A DNA stretch of 56,025 bases from Sphingobium sp. D43FB (GCF_002312805.1 NZ_NMUA01000028.1:1-56025); one strand, 5' to 3'. Shown: positions 33,417-42,621, counted from the first letter of the stretch. Numbers and translations are program-made. The notes: generated from the letters alone by a model not told the origin.

Positions 33417-34357
33417 CCGGCTGGGCGCTCGTCTCGACCGCCAAGGTCAAGGTGCCGACGCTCATCTTCGGGATCATCCCCCTGCCCCATCTGCCGCTGC
33501 CCGCGTCCGCGCATGGCCTGGCCGAAGGCGGGCACGGCCTGATCGCCTGGCTCGGCATCGCGCTCATACTGCTCCATGTCGCGGGCGCGCTGCGCCATCA
33601 TCTGCTGATGCGCGATGGTCTCATCTGGCGGATGATCCCCAACCGCTCGACCGCGCTGCTGGTCGGACTGCCCGCCCTGATCCTGCTCGGCTTTGCGCTG
33701 GGCCGGGTGATCCTGCCCGCTGCTGCACCCGTCGAAGTGGCAGCCGCGCCCTCGGCACCCGTGGCGCAACCCGAAGAACTGGTGCCCGTGGCCAATGTAA
33801 CCGAGCCGGACAATAGCGCCGTCGCCAATGAAATGGTTGCCGAGGAGGAGGAGGAACCCGTCGGCCCACCCCCGGCCTGGACCGCACAACCCGGCGGCCG
33901 CATCGGCTTTGCCGTCGGCAATGACGGCCAGACGATCAGCGGCTCCTTTGCCAAATGGACCGCTGCGATCGTCATGGACCCCGACCATCCTGAAACCGCC
34001 GACATCCGCGTATCGATCGACATGGCCAGCGCCAGCGTCGGCGACGCCTATCAGAACGGGATGTTGCCGGGCGACGAATTCTTCGCCGTCGCCGCCCATC
34101 CGACCGCGACCTTCACCGCCAAGGGCGCGGAAAAAACAGGAGCGAACGCCTATCGCGCCAGCGGCCAACTCAGCCTCAAGGGCGTGAGCAAACCCCAAAC
34201 CATCCGCTTCACCCTGTCCGGCGACGGCGCGACCCGTAAGGTCACCGGCACCGCCACCATCGCCCGCGCCGCCTTCGACGTTGGCAATGGCGACAGCAGC
34301 GGGAGCCTGGCCCCCAATGTAGCGGTGACCTTTGCTTTCACGGCGAAGCAAAGGTAA
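33131..34357 (+). CDS. Cytochrome b561-YceI fusion protein
   Basis: 408 residues. Residues 1-195 form a CybB-type cytochrome b561 domain with four membrane helices and haem-ligand histidines (AIILHWAIAA, YQLHKSVGIA, GLAEGGHGLIAW, LLHVAGALRHHLL). Residues about 235-408 are a periplasmic YceI lipocalin-like domain (GRIGFAVGNDGQTISGSFAKW to VTFAFTAKQR). They are joined by an acidic/proline linker. YceI folds bind isoprenoid quinones or amphiphiles, so the fusion may pass electrons between a quinol and the membrane. It is known in proteobacteria in various arrangements. The start overlaps the disrupted tail of the preceding gene. Confidence 0.9.
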   Translation: MPRYSLAAIILHWAIAALLAFQISVGWALEDLGARGFALYQLHKSVGIAILALTLLRIGIRYWKPRPAKLEGGWQGALASTVHIGLYAFMLGAPLTGWALVSTAKVKVPTLIFGIIPLPHLPLPASAHGLAEGGHGLIAWLGIALILLHVAGALRHHLLMRDGLIWRMIPNRSTALLVGLPALILLGFALGRVILPAAAPVEVAAAPSAPVAQPEELVPVANVTEPDNSAVANEMVAEEEEEPVGPPPAWTAQPGGRIGFAVGNDGQTISGSFAKWTAAIVMDPDHPETADIRVSIDMASASVGDAYQNGMLPGDEFFAVAAHPTATFTAKGAEKTGANAYRASGQLSLKGVSKPQTIRFTLSGDGATRKVTGTATIARAAFDVGNGDSSGSLAPNVAVTFAFTAKQR

Positions 34358-34371
34358 TAGACGTCTCTTCC

Positions 34372-34449
34372 CCGTTCGGGCTGAGCCTGTCGAAGCCCTG
34401 TTCTTCTCCTCAAGAAGTGCAGCCCTTCGACAAGCTCAGGGGCGAACGG
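34372..34449. repeat. CCGTTCG-family palindrome, copy 5
   Basis: CCGTTCGGGCTGAGCCTGTCGAAG...CTTCGACAAGCTCAGGGGCGAACGG lies between the convergent b561-YceI and ompW genes, where it could also act as a bidirectional terminator. Confidence 0.85.
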
Positions 34450-34471
34450 ATCATGGCATGGGAGCAGACAA

Positions 34472-35134
34472 TCAGAACCGCATCCCGACACCCACGCCGA
34501 ACACCCATGGGTCCAGGCTCACCTTCACCCGCTGCACCCCTACCGCCGCCGTGGTCAGCCGCGCCTTCGTGTCGATGTCGATATATTTAACGTCGAAGTT
34601 CAAAAACAGCTTGTCGTTCAGGTCGATATCGACCCCCGCCTGCCCGGCCCAGCCGACGCTGTCGGACAGATGCACCTTGGTCTTGCCGACCGCGCCTTCC
34701 AGCGCGCTGGACGCGTCATTGTTGAAGAACAACGTATAGTTGACGCCCGCGCCGACATAGGGACGGATCTTGCTGCCCGGCGCGAAATGATATTGCACGG
34801 TCAGCGTCGGCGGCAGCGCGTTGGTCGCGGCCAGCTTGCCCAGCGATCCGGTCGTCCCCGTCTTGCCGCTCACCGTATGGCGGCTGGTCGCGGCGATCAG
34901 TTCGAAACCGATATTATCGGTCGCCATGTAAGTGATGTCGATTTCCGGCGTGATGGTGTTGTTCACCTTCACCTTTTCGCCCGGAAAGCCCGGCAGCACG
35001 CTACCGCTCTTCTCATTGGGCGCGACCATGATGCCGCGCAGGCGGACAAGCACGTCGCCCTGCGCGGCCTGCGCCGGGGCGGCCATGGCAGCAGCGGCGC
35101 AGGCCGTGGCGAGCAGAATGGTCTTGATGGTCAT
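34472..35134 (-). CDS. ompW: OmpW family outer-membrane protein
   Basis: 220 residues: signal peptide (ILLATACAAAAMAAPAQAA) and an eight-stranded barrel with the OmpW signatures GDVLVRLRGIMVAPNEKSG, VNNTITPEIDITYMATDNIGFEL, LPPTLTVQYHF, KIRPYVGAGVNYT and the terminal FGVGVGMRF. OmpW forms a narrow hydrophobic channel for small nonpolar molecules. The AGGGAG ribosome site fixes the start at 35134; the longer frame upstream covers the hemN promoter. It shares a promoter region with hemN and an FNR/FixK-like site, consistent with low-oxygen control of ompW in other bacteria. Confidence 0.93.
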   Translation of the reverse strand: MTIKTILLATACAAAAMAAPAQAAQGDVLVRLRGIMVAPNEKSGSVLPGFPGEKVKVNNTITPEIDITYMATDNIGFELIAATSRHTVSGKTGTTGSLGKLAATNALPPTLTVQYHFAPGSKIRPYVGAGVNYTLFFNNDASSALEGAVGKTKVHLSDSVGWAGQAGVDIDLNDKLFLNFDVKYIDIDTKARLTTAAVGVQRVKVSLDPWVFGVGVGMRF

Positions 35135-35211
35135 GATAAATCTCCCTGTCTGGTGGGGAGCGCTCTGCCGCATCCGGCACGGCGCGGCATTGACGGGGCG
35201 CAAGCTGCAAT

Positions 35212-35225
35212 TTGATCTGGCGCAA
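35212..35225. promoter_or_regulatory. FNR/FixK-like site between ompW and hemN
   Basis: TTGATCTGGCGCAA matches TTGAT-N4-ATCAA with a perfect left half and CGCAA on the right (TTGA-N6-GCAA). HemN and OmpW are recurrent members of FNR/FixK regulons in alphaproteobacteria, which supports the site. Confidence 0.55.
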
Positions 35226-35260
35226 TGCAGCCGCGGCGACTTGCTGCGATCACCCAGCCC

Positions 35261-36568
35261 ATGTGGACCTATCATACTGACCTGCTCGCCCGGCCGGTGC
35301 CGCGCTACACCAGCTATCCCACCGCTGCCCAGTTCAGCGATAGCGTCGGCGCGGCGGAGATGGGCCAGCGGCTGGACGCGCTCGCGCCCGACACGCCGAT
35401 CTCGCTCTATGTCCACATCCCCTATTGCCACGACATCTGCTGGTATTGCGGCTGCAACACCGGCGCGGCGAACAAGGCGCAACGGCTGACCGCCTATGTC
35501 GAAGCGCTGGAGCGCGAAGTCGCGCTGATCGCCGCCCTGCTGAACGGACGCGGCCGGGTGACGCGCATTGCCTTTGGCGGGGGTAGCCCCAATAGTCTGC
35601 CGCTCGTCGATTTCATCCGGCTGATGCAGCAATTATTGCGCTGCTTCGACGCCCATCATGCCGAACTTTCGGTCGAACTGGACCCGCGCCGCCTGGACGC
35701 GGACTGGATCGACGCGATGGCGGCCATGGGGGTCGATCGCGTCAATCTGGGCGTCCAGACCTTCAGCCCCCATGTCCAGACGCGCATCGGTCGCATACAG
35801 CCGCTGGACATGGTCGAACGCGCCGTGGCACGGCTCGACAAGGCAGGCGTCGCCACGGGCTTTGACCTCATGTATGGCCTGCCCGGCCAGAGCATGGACG
35901 ACCTGTCCGCCACGCTCGACGCCACCATCCGCCTCGCGCCCGCGCGCATCGCCCTGTTCGGCTATGCCCATATGCCGCGCTTGCTGCCGCGCCAGCGCCG
36001 GATCGACGCCAGCGACCTGCCCGATGTGGCCCAGCGATTCGCGATGGCCGCCATGGGCCATGATGCGCTGACGCAGGCAGGCTATCGCGCGATCGGCTTC
36101 GACCATTTCGCTTTGCCCAGCGACGGCATGGCGCTCTCCGCCGCGCAGGGCCGCCTGCGCCGCAATTTTCAGGGCTTCACCGATGATCCCGCGCAAATAT
36201 TGATCGGCATGGGGGCCAGCGCCATCAGCCAATTCCCCGACCTGATCGTCCAGAATGCGAAACAGGCCGGCCCTTGGCGCACCGCGATCGAAGCCGGCCA
36301 GCTCGCCACCACGCGCGGCCTCGTCCGCACCGCGCAAGACCAGCGTCGCGGCCGCATCATCGAAGCCTTGCTCTGCCAAGGCGAAGTGCATCTGGACGCC
36401 GCCGACCCCCAACCCGACCTCGACCGCTTCGCACAACGCGGACTGGTCGAACGGAGCGGAAACCGCCTGCTGCTGACTCCCGAAGCACTACCCTATGCCC
36501 GCAGCATCGCCGCCTGTTTCGACGCCTATCTAGAACCCGTCGAAACGCGGTTCAGCCATGCGGTCTAG
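35261..36568 (+). CDS. hemN: Oxygen-independent coproporphyrinogen III oxidase
   Basis: 435 residues from ATG 35261 (MWTYHTDLLARPVPRYTSYPTA, the normal start). Radical-SAM enzyme decarboxylating coproporphyrinogen III in anaerobic haem synthesis. Cys56, Cys60 and Cys63, with Cys65 next to them, form the CxxxCxxCxC cluster motif of true HemN. AFGGGSPNSL, VNLGVQTF and DLMYGLPGQ follow, and the C-terminal HemN domain is present. A start at 35225 would overlap the FNR-like site and is less likely. It diverges from ompW. Confidence 0.94.
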   Translation: MWTYHTDLLARPVPRYTSYPTAAQFSDSVGAAEMGQRLDALAPDTPISLYVHIPYCHDICWYCGCNTGAANKAQRLTAYVEALEREVALIAALLNGRGRVTRIAFGGGSPNSLPLVDFIRLMQQLLRCFDAHHAELSVELDPRRLDADWIDAMAAMGVDRVNLGVQTFSPHVQTRIGRIQPLDMVERAVARLDKAGVATGFDLMYGLPGQSMDDLSATLDATIRLAPARIALFGYAHMPRLLPRQRRIDASDLPDVAQRFAMAAMGHDALTQAGYRAIGFDHFALPSDGMALSAAQGRLRRNFQGFTDDPAQILIGMGASAISQFPDLIVQNAKQAGPWRTAIEAGQLATTRGLVRTAQDQRRGRIIEALLCQGEVHLDAADPQPDLDRFAQRGLVERSGNRLLLTPEALPYARSIAACFDAYLEPVETRFSHAV

Positions 36569-36773
36569 CGCGGCGCTCGCCAGCACGCTGGCCTGCCTGT
36601 TCCTCAACGCCCCGCTGCCCAGCGCGGATGCCAGCTCCGCCTGGTATTGCGGCGCAGGCCTTGCGGGCCAATGGGTGCCGCCCTGGCTGCCCCAGCCCGG
36701 CCCCAGCCGCCACGACATCGCCTGCCACCTCATGACCGGATGCCGCCGCGAGGAGCAGCGCGAAGAGGCCTGA
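36558..36773 (+). CDS. Hypothetical small secreted protein, 71 aa
   Basis: 71 residues with a signal-peptide-like start (SSAALASTLACLFLNAPLPSADA) and a mature part rich in Trp and Pro with three cysteines (WYCGAG, IACHLMTGC). The ATG overlaps the last 11 bp of hemN, as coupled genes do. I do not recognise a family. Coding is supported by the signal sequence and overlap but not otherwise. Confidence 0.45.
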   Translation: MRSSAALASTLACLFLNAPLPSADASSAWYCGAGLAGQWVPPWLPQPGPSRHDIACHLMTGCRREEQREEA

Positions 36774-36873
36774 GCCGGATGGTGGCTAAGCCGCGCCCGG
36801 TACTCTGGACAGGCTCGGAAGGCTGCGCCATGGTCGCCCCCAACGCCCCTCATCCACAGGATGCCCCGCCATC

Positions 36874-37236
36874 ATGCGCGCGCCCTTCCTTGCTCTGCCC
36901 TTCGCCTTGCTCGCCACGTCCCCCGCATCGGCCGCCCAGCCCGGCGGCGGCGCATTCATGTTCGAAAGCGGCACCAGCCTGCTCGCCAAATGCCGTAACA
37001 AGGCTCCCGAATATGGCCTCGCCTGCACCGCCTATATCGTCGGTGTGGTCGATGGCATCCGTAAGGATCTGTTCATCGGGCGCGGCCGACGAGTCTGCTG
37101 GCCCGACAGGATGAGCGCGGACGACGCCCGCCGCACCGTAGTCGCCTATCTCGAACGCTGGCCCGACCAGCGACGCAGCCCAGCCTCCGTTTTGGTCAGC
37201 GTTGCGCTAAACGACCGCTATCCTTGCCAAAAATAG
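36874..37236 (+). CDS. Rap1a/Tai-like domain protein, secreted
   Basis: 120 residues: signal peptide (ALPFALLATSPASAA) then GTSLLAKCR...YGLACTAYIVGVVDGI, VCWP, TVVAYLERWPDQR, ASVLVSVALNDRYPC. The spacing of Cys, CxxYxxGxxDG, VxxYLxxxP and C-terminal YPC matches the Rap1a/Tai immunity-protein fold. True Rap1a proteins neutralise type VI amidase effectors; no effector gene is adjacent. Many alphaproteobacteria carry orphan copies, so the immunity role is not assumed. Confidence 0.72.
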   Translation: MRAPFLALPFALLATSPASAAQPGGGAFMFESGTSLLAKCRNKAPEYGLACTAYIVGVVDGIRKDLFIGRGRRVCWPDRMSADDARRTVVAYLERWPDQRRSPASVLVSVALNDRYPCQK

Positions 37237-37264
37237 CCGATCGATCACACTGATCGAAAGGATC

Positions 37265-37297
37265 ATTGCGCGGCGCGCCCGTGCGGCTGCTATAAAC
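37265..37297 (+). promoter_or_regulatory. Candidate promoter of DAHP synthase gene
   Basis: TTGCGC and TATAAA (37291-37296) are separated by 19 bp and followed by a leader of about 60 nt that contains a run of seven T at 37336-37342. The boxes are plausible but spaced a little wide. Confidence 0.35.
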
Positions 37298-37363
37298 TTG
37301 CCTTGAAGGGCGCGGCGGCGTAGGTGCGGCCCCTGTTTTTTTGGTTCATGTAGGAGACTCGTC

Positions 37364-38734
37364 GTGGCGGCGAAATGGACGCCGGATAGCTGGCGCGCGC
37401 ACAAGGGCATTCAGATGCCCGCCTATCGTAATGCGGAGGCTCTGGCCGCCGTGGAGGCACAGCTTGGCCAGTTTCCGCCGCTCGTCTTTGCAGGCGAAGC
37501 CCGCAACCTGAAGGCGGATCTCGCCAAGGTCGCGGCTGGCGAATCCTTCCTGCTGCAGGGCGGCGATTGCGCGGAGAGCTTCGCGGAATTCCACCCGAAC
37601 AATATCCGCGACACGTTCCGCGTGCTGCTGCAGATGGCGGTCGTCCTGACCTTCGCGTCGAAGCTGCCGGTGGTGAAGGTCGGCCGCATGGCGGGCCAGT
37701 TCGCCAAGCCGCGCTCGGCCGATACCGAAGTGATCGATGGCGTCGAATTGCCCAGCTATCGCGGCGACAATGTCAACGACATCGCGTTCACCGCGCAGGG
37801 CCGCGAGCCGGACCCGCAGCGGATGGTGCAGGCCTATAACCAGTCCGCCGCCACGCTCAACCTGCTGCGCGCCTTCTCGACCGGCGGCTATGCCAGCCTC
37901 GACCGGGTGCATGGCTGGATGCTCGATTTCATGGGTCGCTCGCCCTGGGCCGCGAAGTTCGAACAGATGGCCGACCAGATCGGCCAGGCGCTCGACTTCA
38001 TGCGCGCCTGCGGCCTGTCGGCGGAAACCGTGCCCCAGCTTGGCGGGACCAGCTTCTACACCAGCCATGAAGCGCTGCTGCTGCCGTTCGAACAGGCGCT
38101 AACGCGGCAGGATTCGCTGACCGGCGACTGGTACGACACGTCCGCGCATATGCTGTGGATCGGCGACCGCACCCGCTTCGAAGGGTCGGCTCATGTCGAA
38201 TATCTGCGCGGCATCGGCAACCCGATCGGCCTCAAATGCGGTCCCAGCCTGGAGCCGGACGCGCTGCTGCGCCTGCTCGACACGCTGAACCCCGCGCGCG
38301 AAGCCGGACGGATCACGCTCATCACCCGCTATGGTCATGACAAGATCGAGGCGGGCCTGCCCAAGCTGGTCCGCGCGGTGTTGCGCGAAGGCCATCCGGT
38401 CATCTGGTCGTGCGACCCGATGCACGGCAATGTCGTCAAGGCCGCCAATGGCTATAAGACGCGTCCGTTCGACCGCATCCTGGCCGAAGTGCGCGGCTTC
38501 TTCGCCGTCCATCGGGCGGAAGGCAGCTTCGGCGGCGGCATCCATGCCGAAATGACCGGTCAGAATGTGACGGAATGCACCGGCGGCGCCATCGCCATCA
38601 CCGACGAAGGCCTGGCCGACCGCTACCACACCCACTGCGACCCGCGTTTGAACGCGGCGCAGAGCCTGGAGTTGGCCTTCCTGCTGGCCGAAATGCTCAA
38701 CGAAGAGTTGAAAGAACGCCGCGCGGCGGCGTGA
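37364..38734 (+). CDS. 3-deoxy-7-phosphoheptulonate synthase, class II
   Basis: 456 residues of the plant/Mycobacterium-type (class II) DAHP synthase, first enzyme of the shikimate pathway (PEP plus erythrose 4-phosphate). It begins [16 protein letters not shown] and contains the metal and substrate segments [36 protein letters not shown]-like [32 protein letters not shown] and [15 protein letters not shown]. The GTG at 37364 follows AGGAGA at the right distance. Class II enzymes lack the feedback domain layout of AroG/AroF, so regulation would differ from E. coli. Confidence 0.95.
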   Translation: MAAKWTPDSWRAHKGIQMPAYRNAEALAAVEAQLGQFPPLVFAGEARNLKADLAKVAAGESFLLQGGDCAESFAEFHPNNIRDTFRVLLQMAVVLTFASKLPVVKVGRMAGQFAKPRSADTEVIDGVELPSYRGDNVNDIAFTAQGREPDPQRMVQAYNQSAATLNLLRAFSTGGYASLDRVHGWMLDFMGRSPWAAKFEQMADQIGQALDFMRACGLSAETVPQLGGTSFYTSHEALLLPFEQALTRQDSLTGDWYDTSAHMLWIGDRTRFEGSAHVEYLRGIGNPIGLKCGPSLEPDALLRLLDTLNPAREAGRITLITRYGHDKIEAGLPKLVRAVLREGHPVIWSCDPMHGNVVKAANGYKTRPFDRILAEVRGFFAVHRAEGSFGGGIHAEMTGQNVTECTGGAIAITDEGLADRYHTHCDPRLNAAQSLELAFLLAEMLNEELKERRAAA

Positions 38735-38740
38735 GGATAC

Positions 38741-38773
38741 CCCGGCACCGAATCATAGAATTTCGGTGCCGGG
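38741..38773. terminator. Bidirectional stem-loop
   Basis: Perfect 12-bp arms CCCGGCACCGAA and TTCGGTGCCGGG enclose a 9-base loop, between the convergent DAHP synthase and MDR genes. There is no U-tract on either side. Confidence 0.6.
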
Positions 38774-38779
38774 CCTCGC

Positions 38780-39790
38780 TCAAACCTTCACGATCTGCTT
38801 ACCCCGGTTCGCCCCCGTGAACAGCCGCGCCAGCGCCGCCGGGGCCGCTTCGAACCCCTGCTGCTCATCGACCTGCCATTGCAGCCGCCCCGCCAGCACC
38901 AGCGCCGCCAGCCGATCGCGCATCGCGCCCCAGCGTGGCTGTTCGTCCAGGATGATGAACCCTTCCATCCGCGCCCGGCGCAGGATCAGGTTGAAATAAT
39001 TGCCCGGCCCGGCAATCTCCCCGCCCTGTTCATAACGGCTGATCCCGCCGCACAGCACCACCCGCGCGCCGATCGCGAGTCGCGCCAGCATCGCGTCCAG
39101 CACCATGCCGCCGACATTGTCATAGACGATGTCACACCCCTTGGGGGCCAGCGCCTTGAGCTGCGCCGCGACCTGCCCCTCGCGATAGTCGATGGCCGCG
39201 TCGAACCCGGCCTCCTGCGTCAGCCAGGCGCATTTTTCTGCGCCACCCGCAATGCCGATGACATGGCATCCCGCAACCTTGGCCAATTGCCCCGCGACCG
39301 ATCCCGTCGCCCCGGCCGCACCGGACACCACCACGACATCGCCCGCCACCGGGCGGCCGATCGCGTGAAAGCCGTGCCAGGCGGTCAGGCCCGGTATCCC
39401 CAGCACGCCCAGCATCGCATGGGGCGGCAGGTCGGGATGGCAGATATCGAAGCCCTCGCCATCGCTCACCAGATATTCCGTCCAGCCGGTCATCCCCGCG
39501 ACCATCGTACCGACCGGCCAGCGGCCATCCCGGCTCTCGACCACCTCCGCGACGCCCATGCCGCGCATCACATCGCCCAGCTCGATCGGCGCGACATAGC
39601 CGCCGAAATTCTCCATCCACCCCTTTTGCGCGGGCTCGAAACCCAGCCAGCGCACCGCCAGCAGCATCTCGCCCGCGCCCGCCACTGGCATCGGCACCTG
39701 CGCCAAGCGGAAGTCGCCATCAGCGAGCGCACGCCCGACCGGTCGGTCCGCCAAGTGCCATTGCCGCATCATCGCCTTCTCCATCGTCAC
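38780..39790 (-). CDS. MDR-family NADP-dependent oxidoreductase (CurA/PTGR-like), operon copy
   Basis: 336-residue zinc-independent medium-chain reductase of the leukotriene/prostaglandin reductase type, which reduces alpha,beta double bonds of enones or enals. The Rossmann loop is VVSGAAGATGSVAGQLAK, and DIVYDNVGG is the family marker. AIDYREG and LCGGISRYEQ are also standard. It is the last gene of the five-gene minus-strand operon. The GTG at 39790 overlaps the GMC stop (GTGA); an ATG two codons later is an alternative start. A paralogue lies at 50643-51674, at the other end of the cluster. Confidence 0.85.
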   Translation of the reverse strand: MTMEKAMMRQWHLADRPVGRALADGDFRLAQVPMPVAGAGEMLLAVRWLGFEPAQKGWMENFGGYVAPIELGDVMRGMGVAEVVESRDGRWPVGTMVAGMTGWTEYLVSDGEGFDICHPDLPPHAMLGVLGIPGLTAWHGFHAIGRPVAGDVVVVSGAAGATGSVAGQLAKVAGCHVIGIAGGAEKCAWLTQEAGFDAAIDYREGQVAAQLKALAPKGCDIVYDNVGGMVLDAMLARLAIGARVVLCGGISRYEQGGEIAGPGNYFNLILRRARMEGFIILDEQPRWGAMRDRLAALVLAGRLQWQVDEQQGFEAAPAALARLFTGANRGKQIVKV

Positions 39791-41415
39791 GCCTTGCCCA
39801 AGATGATCTGCGCCGCCCGCCAGCCCAGCGCCATCGCGGGCGCATTGGTATTGCCGCTAATGAGACGAGGCATCACCGAACAATCGGCGACGCGCAGCCC
39901 CTCGACCCCATGAACCTTCAACGCCGGATCGACCACCGCCTCGTCCGCCGCGCCCATCCGGCACGTCCCCACGCCATGCAATCCACTGGTCGAGAGCGAC
40001 CGGAAACTCTCCAGCAGCGCATCGTCATCCTGCACCGCCGCGCCGGGGATCAGTTCCTCGCCAACATCGCCCGCCAGCGCCGCCTGCCCCACATAGGCGC
40101 GCATCAGCCGGATCGCTGCAATCGCCGAACCTTTGTCCGCTTCGCTGTCCAGCCAGTTCGGCGTGATCGCCACGCCATCCCCCGGTTCGCGGCCCCGCGC
40201 TTGCACTTCCCCCTCGCTGCTCTGCCGCAACAGGCTGCCCGACACGGTGAGGCCCGGCCGCTTGTCGATATTGCCGAGCGGTACGGCATCGTTCGCATCG
40301 CCCAGCGCAAACATATAGCCGCTGAGGTACAATTGCAGGTCGGTGCGCGGTCCCGTGACCCCGGTGGACAGGAACGCCCCCACCTCGAACGGCCCCGTCG
40401 CCATCGGCCCGTCCCGCCGCAGATAATAGCGCGCGACCGACGCCAGCAGCCCCAGCCCCTGATAGCGCCCCTGGATACCACTGTTCCGCCGCAAGCGGAA
40501 CGGCATGGAGTAGGACAGATGCTCCAGCATATGCCGCCCGACATGGGCATTATGATGCCGCACCGCGATCCCGCTGGCGGCCAGCGCATCGCCATCGCCG
40601 ATCCCCGACCGTTGCAATATCTGCGGGCTTTCGATCGTCCCGGCACAGACGATCACTTCGCCATCGCAATCCACGCTGAACGGCCCGCGTTCGCCATGGA
40701 GCAGTTCGACCCCGACCGCCCGGCCATTGGACAGCCGCACATGGCGCAGCAGCGTGTCGGTCATCACCGTGAAATTGCTGCGCTTCATCGCCGGACGCAG
40801 AAACACCTTGGCCCCGCTCTCGCGCCGTCCTTTCCGGATATTATGGCAATAATAGCCGACCCGCCCGCCGACCACGCTGTTGAGGTCATCGGTACGCGGC
40901 AGGCCCATCTGCTCGCCCGCCGCGATCAGCCGTTCGGCCAGCGGATAGCGATAGGTACGCGGCGTCACATGCACCGGCCCGCCTGCGCCCCGCAGCGCGC
41001 TGCCGCCCAGCCCATGATCCTCAATGGCGCGAAAGGCGGCGACCATCGACTGGGCATTCCACCCGGTCGCGCCCGCCGCTTCCCAATCGTCATAATCCTG
41101 TGGCTCGCCCCGGCTCCAGATCATGCCGTTGATCGCCGACGATCCGCCCAGCCCCTTGCCCCTGATCCACATTTCCTGCGCCGGTTCGTCCGGGCGGCGC
41201 GGCTGGGCGACCGGATAGGCCCAGATATGCGCCGGGTTGGACACCAGCTTGGCAATCCCCTTTGGCATGGCGATCAGCGGCGACCGATCCGGCCCGCCCG
41301 CCTCCACCAGCAGCACCCGATTGCGCGGATCGGCCGACAATTGCTCGGCCAGCACGCAGCCGGTCGATCCAGCGCCGATGATGATATAGTCGAACCGTTC
41401 GGGCAGGTCGGCCAT
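39787..41415 (-). CDS. GMC family FAD oxidoreductase (choline dehydrogenase-like)
   Basis: 542 residues. FAD-binding GAGSTGCVLA (about 14-23) and VLLVEAGG, the GMC signature 1 region RGKGLGGSSAINGMIW and signature 2 GTIESPQILQRSGIG are intact. The C-terminal catalytic His lies in STSGLHGVGTCRMG, with the paired residue in NTNAPAMALGWRAAQ. Members oxidise primary or secondary alcohols to aldehydes or ketones. Lying 24 bp after the acyl-CoA dehydrogenase gene, it probably oxidises a hydroxyl of the catabolic substrate. The large open frame on the opposite strand is a high-GC shadow. Confidence 0.92.
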   Translation of the reverse strand: MADLPERFDYIIIGAGSTGCVLAEQLSADPRNRVLLVEAGGPDRSPLIAMPKGIAKLVSNPAHIWAYPVAQPRRPDEPAQEMWIRGKGLGGSSAINGMIWSRGEPQDYDDWEAAGATGWNAQSMVAAFRAIEDHGLGGSALRGAGGPVHVTPRTYRYPLAERLIAAGEQMGLPRTDDLNSVVGGRVGYYCHNIRKGRRESGAKVFLRPAMKRSNFTVMTDTLLRHVRLSNGRAVGVELLHGERGPFSVDCDGEVIVCAGTIESPQILQRSGIGDGDALAASGIAVRHHNAHVGRHMLEHLSYSMPFRLRRNSGIQGRYQGLGLLASVARYYLRRDGPMATGPFEVGAFLSTGVTGPRTDLQLYLSGYMFALGDANDAVPLGNIDKRPGLTVSGSLLRQSSEGEVQARGREPGDGVAITPNWLDSEADKGSAIAAIRLMRAYVGQAALAGDVGEELIPGAAVQDDDALLESFRSLSTSGLHGVGTCRMGAADEAVVDPALKVHGVEGLRVADCSVMPRLISGNTNAPAMALGWRAAQIILGKA

Positions 41416-41439
41416 GCGTCGCTCCTCTGCGCTGTGGGT

Positions 41440-42603
41440 TCAGGCCTTGTCGCGGTGGTCGCGCTTGATCTTCTTGGCCAGGCTCCATTTATGGACTTCG
41501 GTCGGCCCGTCATAAATGCGGAAGGCGCGGACCTCGCGGAAGATCTGCTCGACGATCGTGTCGCCGGTGACGCCCGTCCCGCCCATCACCTGCACGCATT
41601 TGTCGGCGATCCGCATCAACGCCTCGGACACCGCGACCTTCGCCATCGAGCTTTCTACGGTGCCCAGCGATCCGCCGTCCAGCACGCTGGCGCACCAATC
41701 GATCATCAATTCGCTTTGCTGGATGTCGATCCAATTTTCCGCCAGCATGAAGCCGACGCCCTCATGATCAACCAGCGGCTTGCCAAATGCCATCCGGCGG
41801 CAGGCATAGTCCGCCGCAATCTCCTGCGCGCGGATGCACCCGCCCAGCCAGCGCATGCAATGCGACAGCCGCGCGGGCGACAGGCGGATTTGCGCATATT
41901 TGAACCCCTCGCCGCTCTGCCCCAACATCTGGTCGGCGGGCACACGCAGATTGTCGATCGTCACGATCGCATGGCCGCCTGGCATCGAACTGTCGATCGT
42001 GTCCAGCACCCGCTCGATGCGGATCGCGGGATCGGGCAGGTCCACCAGGAACATGCACGCGCCGTCATCGGACTTGGCCATGACGATCCCGACCATCGCC
42101 CCCTGCGCCCCGGTGATGAACGCCTTGCGCCCGTTGATCACCCAATGATTGCCATCGGGCACGCAGGTCGTCTGCATCATCGACGGGTCCGACCCCGCCC
42201 CGCCATCGGCCGCCGGTTCGGTCATGAAAAAAGCGGAACGACCACGCCCGTCAAGCAAGGGGGCAAGGAAATGCGCCTTCTGCTCCGCCGTGCCGACCTT
42301 GCCCAGCAGATACATATTGCCCTCGTCCGGGGCCATGGTGTTGCAGGCGAGCGGCCCCAGCGGCGAGAGGCCCGACTTGATCAACACGGTCGCCGTCTCG
42401 CGCTGGGTCAAGTGCGATCCGTCGGGCAGGACATGGGGCGTCAGCACGCCCGCCGCCCGCGCCTTCTCGCGCAATTCCATCACCAACTCGTCGCTCGGCC
42501 CATGAAAGCCGCAGCGCGGGTCGCCTTCATAGGGCACGACAACCGTGCGGACGAATGCCTCGACCCGATCGGCTATTTCCTGCGCGCGCGGCGTACTGAA
42601 CAT
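41440..42603 (-). CDS. Acyl-CoA dehydrogenase, ACAD10/11-like clade
   Basis: 387 residues of the FAD acyl-CoA dehydrogenase fold. CNTMAPDEGNMYLLGKVGT, SAFFMTEPAADGGAGSDPSMMQTT and INGRKAFITGA cover the flavin/substrate loops. The C-terminal YDGPTEVHKWSLAKKI replaces the usual YEGTNEI-type motif. APDxGNM and DGPxEVH are features of the ACAD10/ACAD11 group. In that group a kinase plus dehydrogenase convert 4-hydroxyacyl-CoA via a phosphorylated intermediate. The kinase-like APH gene is two genes upstream in the same operon. Clade placement is by eye. Confidence 0.88.
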   Translation of the reverse strand: MFSTPRAQEIADRVEAFVRTVVVPYEGDPRCGFHGPSDELVMELREKARAAGVLTPHVLPDGSHLTQRETATVLIKSGLSPLGPLACNTMAPDEGNMYLLGKVGTAEQKAHFLAPLLDGRGRSAFFMTEPAADGGAGSDPSMMQTTCVPDGNHWVINGRKAFITGAQGAMVGIVMAKSDDGACMFLVDLPDPAIRIERVLDTIDSSMPGGHAIVTIDNLRVPADQMLGQSGEGFKYAQIRLSPARLSHCMRWLGGCIRAQEIAADYACRRMAFGKPLVDHEGVGFMLAENWIDIQQSELMIDWCASVLDGGSLGTVESSMAKVAVSEALMRIADKCVQVMGGTGVTGDTIVEQIFREVRAFRIYDGPTEVHKWSLAKKIKRDHRDKA

Positions 42604-42621
42604 GGCTTCTATCCTTCTGGA

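Noticed and set aside
36874..37236. Type VI secretion immunity gene
   Set aside because: The Rap1a/Tai-like fold is suggested by motif spacing, but there is no amidase effector or secretion gene nearby; many such proteins are orphans.
37297..37363. Transcription attenuator before the DAHP synthase gene
   Set aside because: There is a T-run, but the preceding stem is short and broken and I found no leader peptide rich in aromatic codons.
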